From NCBI GenBank assembly GCA_029962745.1, contig CM057162.1, positions 18,189,408 through 18,253,407 of the forward strand: a stretch of 64,000 bases of DNA, written 5' to 3'. This DNA comes from Echinometra lucunter (lineage: Eukaryota > Echinodermata > Echinoidea > Camarodonta > Echinometridae). The notes beneath the pieces were generated by a model that saw nothing but the letters and a program-made list of their open reading frames with translations, was not told the origin of the DNA and ran no database searches. The translations under genes were made by a program, and so were the position numbers. Each line of letters begins with the position of its first letter. The stretch's first letter is position 1. Of this stretch, positions 34,816-44,900 are shown piece after piece.

Positions 34816-37800
34816 GAGTTGTGGGGAGTTGGGGGTGTGTGTGTGTGTATCTGTATACGAAATTATCCTCGATTTCTCGTTAACGGCAAATCATCCCCCC
34901 CAGGTGTGAGAACCTGTCTACGCCACTGCACCCAATACAGATTGTCATGTGAGGTAGCTAGCTTCAGGCCATCCGTCGAGCTCCTCTGGTTCGTTGACAA
35001 CGCCTCTGAGGGCGGATCTCCGCTGAAGTACGCCGACAATGAGGACGGGACGAAAGATGTGTACGGTAGCCTCGATGTGACGATGGGAGGTTCAAACATG
35101 GAAGTCCGATGCGAAGTGAGCGGTGAGGCGGTGCCAGACCCACCGCGGACTGCAACCGCACTCATCTGCTGGACCCCGAACGCGAGCGGTAAGATGATTT
35201 TTAACGATCGTTTCCGTTCAGTTGAAAATCATATTTTCTTTGTGTGTATAATGAAACACATTATTATGAAAGGCAACTGATCAATTATCAACCCATATTC
35301 AAATCTCTTTCTGTTTAAACCATATGATGTATGATGTCACATAATTACTGTGAATGGAAACATTTCAACTCCAAACCTTGTGTCCTTTGGGCCATAATCA
35401 TGATGTACTATGAAAAATATATGCTATATCGGTTTATTGGTAGGCCGATGCAAATATAATACTCATGACACAGGTCTTTTATAACTATGGAGGCTTAACT
35501 TGGCCATTTATTAGGAGGATGAATTAACGCGATGACGATGACGACATGTCTTGACTAGGCACACCATGAAGTGATAGTCTTGTCTTCAGACCTTTATAAT
35601 AGTAATATCGCTACACCTCCCTTTCTTTAAAAACGAACTTGTTTTTACTTTTTGTTTTAGACAAGTACAACAAGTATTTTTCATCTTGTGCCTTTACATT
35701 TAAAGACATGATAACATTTTCTTTGAAGCCTGTTTAACCTTGGTTTCTGTAAACAGCCTTCAATATGATAAACATACAATGTGCATAATCATGTGGTGCT
35801 GAAATAATTATGTTGCCCGAAAACTTCTGAGAGAGAGTCCTTGTAATTAGAGTCGTTTCAAAATCATCATTCTTCAGTCCTTGGCAATTTCGTTGATAAT
35901 AAATGTTTCAAAATCCTGTGAAATTATAAGTTCAGTTCAGGTTTGATTTTGATTTCTTTGAAGGTTTACAGTTTCTTTCAAATTAACGTTCCTTCAATTC
36001 ACTGTTCAATTAAGCGAGCTGGTGGCTTCACGTTGCGTCCACTCCTGGTTGTATATGTAGCAGTTGATGGGGCAGATGTTGATGGTGCATCTACTGCTGG
36101 GGGGCTAGCATCATCATCTCTTCGATGTGCATCATCGTCGTCGATATCATGCGACGGATACTGGTCTGTATGTGGGACTGGCCTGATGTGACGGCGGTTC
36201 CTTCGACGTGTCACACCATATTCAGTTTCTATCAGATAAGACCGATTTGGTAGTTTGGCCTTGACAACGCCTTGCTGTGACCATCTGTTGGTTTGCGTAT
36301 CAAGGAGTCTGACATGCTGACCAATGTGAAGCTTTGGAAGATCACGAGCATGTTGGTCATAGCGTTGTTTCTGTTTTGCCTTCTGCCTTTCCTTCCTTTC
36401 CTTCACCTGATGAGGATCAATGTTCTGTGGATCAAGGAGGTTGTCCATCATAGGCAGGTTAGATCTCAAGCGGCGATTGTAGAGGAGTTCTGCAGGGGAT
36501 TTGCCACAGTCGAGTGGTGAGCTTCTGTAGATTTGAAGAGCTCGGTAGATGTCTTGACCACTCTGCTGGCACTTGCGCAGTAGATTTTTGGCTATCTTGA
36601 CTGCTCCCTCTGCGCGACCATTGGACTGGGGATAGTATGGACTGGTTGTTGTGTGGACAAAATCCCAGTCAGTTGCAAAGGCTTTGAACTCACGACTTGC
36701 GTATTGAGGACCATTGTCTGATACTAGTTCACAAGGTGTACCGTGTCTAGAGAATATCTCCTTCAACTGTGTGATCACGGCTTGGCTGCTTGTTGTTGTC
36801 ATACTACGTAGCTCGATGAACTGGGAGTAGTAGTCTACGACAACTAAGTAGCCTTTACCATTCAATGTGAACAAGTCGGATGCGACTTTTTGCCATGGTC
36901 TCTCTGGAGTCTGGTGATGTTGCAGACTTTCTTGCTGTTGCTGGGGTTTGTACATCATACATGCTGTACAACTTTGAACCATTTCAGTGATATCATGGTT
37001 CATCTGCGGCCAAAAGAGAACTTCACGTGCCCTTCTCTTGCACTTCTCTATTCCCAAATGTCCTTCATGTATCTTGTTGAGCATTTGCTTTCTCATTGAT
37101 ATTGGAACTACAATTCTGCTACCTTTTAGGATTAAGCCGTTGGCTTCTGAAAGCTCATTTTTGACATTCCAGTAGGGTCTAAGAGTCATTGGACATTGGT
37201 GTTTTGCAGCTGGCCATCCTGTGTTGATGACTTGACTGAGCTGCTGCAGTGTTTCATCTTTCTTTGTCTCTTCAACAAATTGTGTCTTTCTGTTTGTAGT
37301 CACAGGTAGTGTTTCGATGATAGCATCTACATAGACTTTGATGTCTTCTTCTCGTTCTTGATTCTGTTCAGCTTCAGGATCTACTGCTCTTGACAATGCA
37401 TCTGCAGTATACATGAATTTGCCAGGCGTGTAGGAGACTTTCAAGTCGTATCTCTGCACCCTGATCAGAAGACGTTGGATCCGTAGTGGACGGTCACTCA
37501 GTGGCTTGGTAAACAATGGAATGAGTGGCTTATGATCTGTCTCTACTTCTATCACTTGACCGTAAATATACTGGTGGAATCTTTCACAACCGTATGTGAT
37601 AGCTAGCAATTCTTTTTCTATCTGAGCGTAACGTGTCTCTGCATCAGTCATAGCTCTAGATGCATACGCTATCGGATGCCAATTCTGTTCATGTTGCTGT
37701 AGGAGAACTGCTCCTAGGCCATTCTTGGAAGCGTCAGCTGATACAGGGGAAACTCGGTATAACGAGGTCGTCGGGACCGAAGGGTTTGCCTCGTTATAGC

Positions 37801-40800
37801 CGTTACCTCGTTATATCAGAACAAACAAAAAAAGTGTATGTATGGGACTACATGTACATACATGAATGTACAGAGGTCTGCTGCCGCTACTTATGAACTC
37901 ATTTTGCAGCTACAGAGACATTGATAATAATATCATCCTCTGATCTAGCTGATAATATTCTGGATAATATTAGAAAATGTGTTTAAACTACTAATTTCAG
38001 ACGCCAAAATTACCGATGACATGAAAGTTCATCGCACCATCGAGGTTGCCTGTTCTGCTATATGAAAAAAAAGTTACGCTCTGTACTATGCTACAAATAA
38101 AAACACGTAATCTGCGTGCATCGGCCGCCCAGTTGAGCGAGCTGGGACTTGTTTGTGCCAGTAGCAGTGTCGTTATCTCTGCTGAATGGTTTTAGCGGGG
38201 GGTTTTGTTGATAAAGCTGCAGTGAAATTTGCTTGCTCGTTTTAACGGGAATGATTATCAATGAATTTCTTTGTTTAAGGGGTTCAGGATTTAGCTCGTT
38301 ATAGCCGATCTCGTTATAACAGGTTCATGCCGCTATAGACTTACACGTAAGTAAATTTGGGACCGTGACAAAACCCTCGTTATAGCCGTTACCTCGTTAT
38401 AGCCGAGCTCGTTATATCGGGATTTCCCTGTATCTTCGTGGGCTTTGTTGAATCATAGAAGTGTAGCACTGGCTGCTTCATCAGAGTTTCTTTCAACTCG
38501 TGCCATGCCTTTTCTTGTTCATCTTCCCACATCCACTCTGTATTCTTGTCCAGTAGGACTCTGAGGGGAGCTGACCTTGTAGATAGGTTTGGAATGAACT
38601 TGCTTTGGTAATTTATCATACCCAAGAAACGTTGTACGTCTTGTTTGCAGGCTGGTCTAGCCATGTTTCTGATGGCTGTAACCTTTTTTGGATCTGGACT
38701 GATTCCATTTTGACTGATCATGTCACCAATGAAGGTTAACTGGTTCACACTGAACTCACACTTGTCTCGATTGAGTTTTAGGTTTGATTTGCGTGCAATT
38801 TCTAAGACTTGCCTCAGACGATCATCATGTTCGTCCTGAGTGCTACCATATACCACAATATCATCCATCATAGTATTGACACCTGGTACATGTACAAACA
38901 TGTTGTGTATTATCTTGTGAAATACTTCTGGTGCACTACAAATACCAAATGGTAACCTGAGAAATCTGTATCTACCAAAGGGTGTTATGAATGTACATAG
39001 TTTTGAACTTTGTTCATCCAACTCAATTTGCCAAAATCCACTGGAAGCATCTAGTTTGCTGAAGTACTTTGCATTGGCAAATTCTGCTGTGATTTCATCA
39101 CGTGATGGTAACTGATAGTGTTCTCGTTTGATCACTTTGTTTAGGTCTCGCGGGTCTAAACATACCCTAAGCTTTCCATTCTTTTTAGTCACGACAACTA
39201 ATGATGAGACCCAATCTGTTGGCTCATCCACTGATTGAATGACATTCATGCGCTCCATTTTGTCTAATTCTTGCTTTAGTTTGTCACGAATTGGAAATGG
39301 AACTTTGCGACATGCGTGTTTCACTGGCTGTGCGTTTTCTACCAACACAATATGATGTTTTCCTGGCAAACATCCTAGGCCTTCAAACACATCTGAGTAT
39401 TCATCAACAATTTCATTGTCTGAGTTCTTTTCAACGACATGGACGCGCTTCACAAGTTTCAGTCTTTCGCAATCTTGTAAGCCAAGTAATGGTTGACTAT
39501 TGCCAGGCACTACAAAAAATGCCATGTTGTGGGAAATACCCTTGTATCGGACTTGCGTATAGCAACGACCTTTTGCAGGAATACGCGTTCCGCCATATCC
39601 TGACAACTGTGTTGTCACCGAATGCAACTTTGGTTTCGGTTTCAATTTCTGGTAGACTGATTCAGAAATTGTACTTGTTTGCGCTCCTGTATCAAGCTTG
39701 AAGTTTACTAGAGTCTCATTGACCTCAATCTCAGCTTTCCACTCGTCCTTTGACCCATCTCTATCGATAGCATCAACAAGGAATTCAGTAGGGGTTTTGG
39801 TAACAAATCCCGTATCTTCTCGCAATTCATTGACTGCTTTGTGTATTGGTGTCTTACAACACTTGGCAAAGTGATTACGTAGTCCGCACTTTCGACAAAT
39901 CTGACCTTGAGCCGGACAATTACTCTTACCATGGAAATTACCACACCTGGTACAGGCATTCCTGGATTTCTGAGTGGATTTCTGACCTTGACCCTGTTTC
40001 GGTCTCACATTTTGACTAGTACCTTGAGTTTGTCTGGAATTTTGTTTGTGTTTTGTACCTGGAAAGGATTTTCTCTTACTACCGAGAGCATCTACTGACA
40101 AATTCTCATCCTGGGAACACAGCTCTTTGGCCTGAGCTCGTGTAGTTTCAGCAGCACGACACAACTGCAAAGTCTTTTCAAGATTCAAGTCTTCTTGTCT
40201 CAACAATCTCTCTCTCACGCTATTATCAGTCATTCCACAGATAATGCGATCTTGTATCAAACTCTCAGTTAGCTCTCCGAATTCACACGACTGTGCCTTG
40301 TTTCTCAAATCTGTTGCATACTGATCAATTGTCTCATGTGTGTTTTGTGAGCGTGTGAAGAACTTGTGTCTTTCATATGTGACATTTCTTTCAGGCATGC
40401 AATATTCTTCAAATTTCTTCATGACAACTTTCGACTTCATCTTGTCATCATCATTTGCAAAGACAAATGTGTTATACACTTGCAAGGCTGCATCACCTAT
40501 GCAATGCAAGAATAATGAGCATTGGGACTTATCCTCTTTCTCAGCCATTCCACTGGCTACACTGTACAACTCAAATCGCTGTCGGAACTTTTTCCAATTT
40601 TCCGCGATATTTCCGGTCAACAAATCAAGCGGTGCTGGTTGACTAAGACTAGTAGCCATGACAGATATGTGTGCAAGTATCATGTATGGTGAGGGGTTAT
40701 TAGTGTATCAATGTTAGAGCCGATCCCTACAATTAAACTAATCACTAGTTTAGTTGCTGCCCTAGTGGCTTATAGCACTTATTTACACTATTTAGTTCAG

Positions 40801-41928
40801 TTTATTTAGGCAACTATGCAATGCTCGTGTTACCTATATCCTTTAGATCATAGCGTAACCAGCATTCACAGTTCCTTTACCGAGGCAATCACAACTGCAT
40901 TGCATTGATCACAACAATCAGCTGTTTAGTCACTTCACGTTCACGTTAGTACACACACACATGCATGCAATTCACACTCAATTCACTAATATTGCGCAAT
41001 CTATCACGTACGCTGAATTGATACGACGTCATCGACTTTTCCCGGTCCGTACCTGAAATTATCCTCCTATTCTTCCTTACCATTGGATTCGATGATCCTG
41101 ACACCATATATCGGTTTATTGGTAGGCCGATGCAAATATAATACTCATGACACAGGTTCTTTTATAACTATGGAGGCTTAACTTGGCCATTTATTAGGAG
41201 GATGAATTAACGCGATGACGATGACGACATGTCTTGACTAGGCACACCATGAAGTGATAGTCTTGTCTTCAGACCTTTATAATAGTAATATCGCTACATA
41301 TGCCGATTAATTTATTTTGAAATATGAAAATAATGATATGGTTTGTTTAATCAACCTCTTGAAATGTTGTACACGTCATACTCGGTCATTCGTGATGGGG
41401 AAGACCTAAGAAGAAATGATGTGAAACTTTTAATATGTTGAATTCTCTTTTGTGTTTTTCCCCCCACATTAACTGACAGGTGGAGGCAGCAATACAACAA
41501 CCATCATTGTCATAGTTATAATCGTCATCGTGTTAATAGCAGCCGTGATCGGAATTGCATTGTGGATGAGAATATGTAAGTACATACTTCTGAATTCACT
41601 CGTGAACAAAATACACACGGTAAATAAGCTTGACCACTTTTCATTAACCCACAGCAGTACAGTGTCTCCTTTTATAGACACTTTTTTTTCGGGGGGGGGG
41701 GGGGGAGGTTGTGGCACGGGGGAGTCATGACTTTCCCGTTTTCAATGGGATTTTGCTCGAGTTTACGCTGTCCTGTCCCTCTTTTCTCTCTGCTTTTACT
41801 TGACCACACATATTCTCAAGGTGGACTTCCCCTTTATTTACTAATGGGGCTAGACTAGACAAGCTATGCTTTTTCTAGCCCCGTCCACATTATGTTCTAT
41901 ATTTCCTTTTCTTGTAATGTTTAATGTT

Positions 41929-41967
<39 letters not shown>

Positions 41968-44900
41968 ACAGATTCTTCTTGTTCTCTTTTGTTTTTTACA
42001 TAATTCGTTTCCCGAATCTGTTCTTTGTATTACTTTATTTTTCTGATTTTTAATGTGGAGAAATATATAAATGAAATGAAATGAATATCTCTGGACCCAG
42101 AATTCCAGATACAGAAAATTATACATTATACATTAAGTAGTAAGAGCAAAATATACTGATAAAACTTAAACCAACTTCCAATGCATTACGAAAGATCTTT
42201 CATAAATGTGTTTTATTTGGAACTACATTTAGGTTTCTAAGTTGGTGCTGCAGTATTACAAATATAGAATCACTTTTTTTCAACATAAATTTTTGCTATT
42301 TTTGTTCATATCGGTTCATGTTATATTAATTTATATTTTTTCAAATTTTGTGGGCATGGAAAATTGAAATAATTGTCACTATTCGTAGGGAAGGCTGATC
42401 AATTTTAATAGCCCTACATATAGAAATCTCTGTACTGCTGGTATGGGTTAAGCGGGACCAGAGAATATACACATTTGCAATTTCATATTGTGCTGAGGTG
42501 CAAGAGATGTGCAAGATACGTGCGGCAAGCGGTCGTTACATTCCGTAAAAAGATCGGTTTACTAGCTGTAAGATAGGTCTACTTTTCTGTCGTATTTTTA
42601 AAGAGAGTGACACTTCGATGTCTTGTTTTTATGATCTTCATAAAGAATGGACGAAAGAACAGAACCCCTGGACATAGATAGATTATATCCTTTATAAAAA
42701 TGGCTGTTTTTTACTTCGAATATTTCCCCCAGTGATTAAAGACACAATGGTACGGTCGAATTACAGTAAAACAGTGAGTGCCGATGGTGAGTGATTCTTT
42801 TTCTTTTCTTTTTTTTGAAAAAATAATTTCCGTGACTTATTAATATTATTTTAGTATAGTAGTATACATTAGTTATTATTATGTTCATCATTATTGGTTT
42901 TGTTGTTATTCTTTTATTTTTATTTTTATGATTGTTTTCTTGTATTTTGTTTGTTTGGATTTGTCCAAATCCTGATGTAATGTACTGTTATCCTCAAGAA
43001 AAGGTGTCACGTAATCAAACATTGTTTATATTTGAAAGATTGATTTTTAATATGTTGCCCGTTATAAACCTCTGCAACTAAAGTGACAAATATTCCCGTA
43101 GAATAGTCCACTGAATTGTCAGTTATGACTGCCCATTCATCTTTTTCAAGGAATGTTTTTTCACACATATTTGTTACCACCATAGCAATAGTTTCCTGAC
43201 ATAGCAATATCGAATAATGATGAAGGCTATTAATCGTCAAGACTGTATATCATGCAGTTTTGAAAAAAAAGATACCTTAACTACAGGTAATAATTCTCTG
43301 TAACATCTATTTTGTATGTCTTGGATCAGACGATACACCGTCCCGCACGCGTTTATCCAATTTCTGTCACATCTGCTGTACGGCATGCTGCCCTTGTAGG
43401 GTGAAAGACGATGACTTTGATGCCGAGACACAGAGGAGAAGCAAATCATCATCGCACGCGAATGAGGATGGAGCGAAGAAGCAGAAAGCACCCTCAGCTG
43501 GTGAGACAGGATATCTCTTCTCCCCCTCCCCCTTCACTCTTCCATGAAATTTTATGAGTGTTTGCTTCCTTCAATCATCTACCCGTCAGGAAAGAAGAGG
43601 AAAAGGGATCATGATTTTTTAGAAAGTTTTGTCAGGTTTTGGACGCGAGATGACGAGAAAGTAAAGAAACAAAAAGCACCCTAAACGTCTGAGACTAGGT
43701 GTCTATACCCCACTGCCTGATATAATTTTCAAATTCATATAGTTGTTGAAAGAATTATGACTTTGTCTTATTCGCTCATCACCCTTAAACGTAAACGAGA
43801 GAAAAACTAATTTGTATCTCATGATCATCACACCTTACATGTGTCTCCATTAAAATCGTAACGAGAGCTCTGGTAACAGTGAATCTGAAATTCGTACAGA
43901 TTGATTGATTGCATATTTTATTATATCCCTTCTCTTCTAACTAGCTTTAAAAGCAAGAATCCAACAAAATAGGAAGAAACAAGAAGCGAAGGCTGGAGCT
44001 GCGGCAGCAGAGAGCGATCAAGTGCCTTCAGATAAGCCGCATGAAAATTCCCCTATGCTAGGTAAGATTTTTGGTCATTGTCATTTTAAGTTAATTTTCA
44101 CACACTCTTTAGAATAATGATAATTAATAATAATAATACTAATACTGATACTACTAATAATAATTTACAATATTTATACAGCGCTTATCACAAAACAAAT
44201 GTCTCTAAGCGTTGTTGGCAATTTCTGTTGGCAATTTTACCCTCCCTAGCCTAGTCGGCAAGCGGCGCACAGAAACTTGACTTTTTTCATTTCTTATTTT
44301 ATCCTTGTACGAAATCATGTTCAAAATGGTCAAGTGTCGCGACTGCCTGGGGTGAAGTGAGAACCATTATATAAACATCTTTTAGCAAACCCAGAAATCG
44401 TATGACCTCCTTAATTTTCTTTTTACCATTATCGGCTAAATGGAAATTCTGAATCAATTCTGATTAATGTTTCTTCTTCTCAAAGACATCTTCGGCGAAC
44501 CCAAATTTTGTCCTGCAAGCCACTCCTTCCATTCGACTTTTTATTAAAGTGACGCCTTAACTTAACCTGTAATTCTGAAACCACTGATTATTTTTAAAGT
44601 GATGCGAGTCGCTTATTCATGAGTACCACAAAAACTCTTCACAACACGTTATTCGTTTACTGTTTGCAGAAGATCCTGTTCAGACGTCAACTCCAGCTAA
44701 TACTAAACCACCTGGCGCACGGCCTAAAACAAGACCAATTGATGATGCCTCAGTGGTGATCAGGTGAGTGTGAAACGGAATGTCCACAAGTATATTTTAT
44801 CTGTATTAAAATCAGTGATGGGTGATCAGCTCGGTCACTACACTGCATGTAGGCAGCTGCGTCAAAAGAAGTACTTGGCATCGTTTGTTAAATGAAATCC

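Larger units (their letters stand above)
33190..34928. mobile_element. hAT-like element inserted in an Ig coding exon
   Basis: Ends CAGGGGCGTAGAC / GTCTACGCCACTG are inverted repeats, flanked by an exact 8-bp duplication CACCCAAT (33182-33189 and 34929-34936). 1,739 bp including G-runs and C-runs near both ends, ATT and ATC microsatellites, a TG microsatellite and a nested hAT-like element (33752-34722). No transposase recognised. The interruption falls inside codon 168 of Ig gene B. Confidence 0.92.
35425..41298 (-). mobile_element. Ty3/Gypsy LTR retrotransposon, full length, interrupted
   Basis: 5,874 bp between 5-bp duplications TATGC (35420-35424, 41299-41303). LTRs of 191-192 bp differ by one visible indel. 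On the minus strand the LTR starts TGTAGCG. A purine tract AAAGAAAGGGAGG precedes the 3' LTR (35616 onward), and TGGTGTCAGGATCATC follows the 5' LTR as a candidate primer-binding site. A single gag-pol frame runs from 40659 to 35999, cut by a 687-bp TA-flanked element at 37744-38430. Domain order gag, zinc knuckles, protease, RT, RNase H, integrase is that of Ty3/Gypsy. It lies antisense in intron 3 of Ig gene B. Confidence 0.93.

Noticed and set aside
39291..39701. A 136-codon plus-strand frame in the Gypsy element
   Set aside because: It is the shadow of the minus-strand protease and RT coding region.
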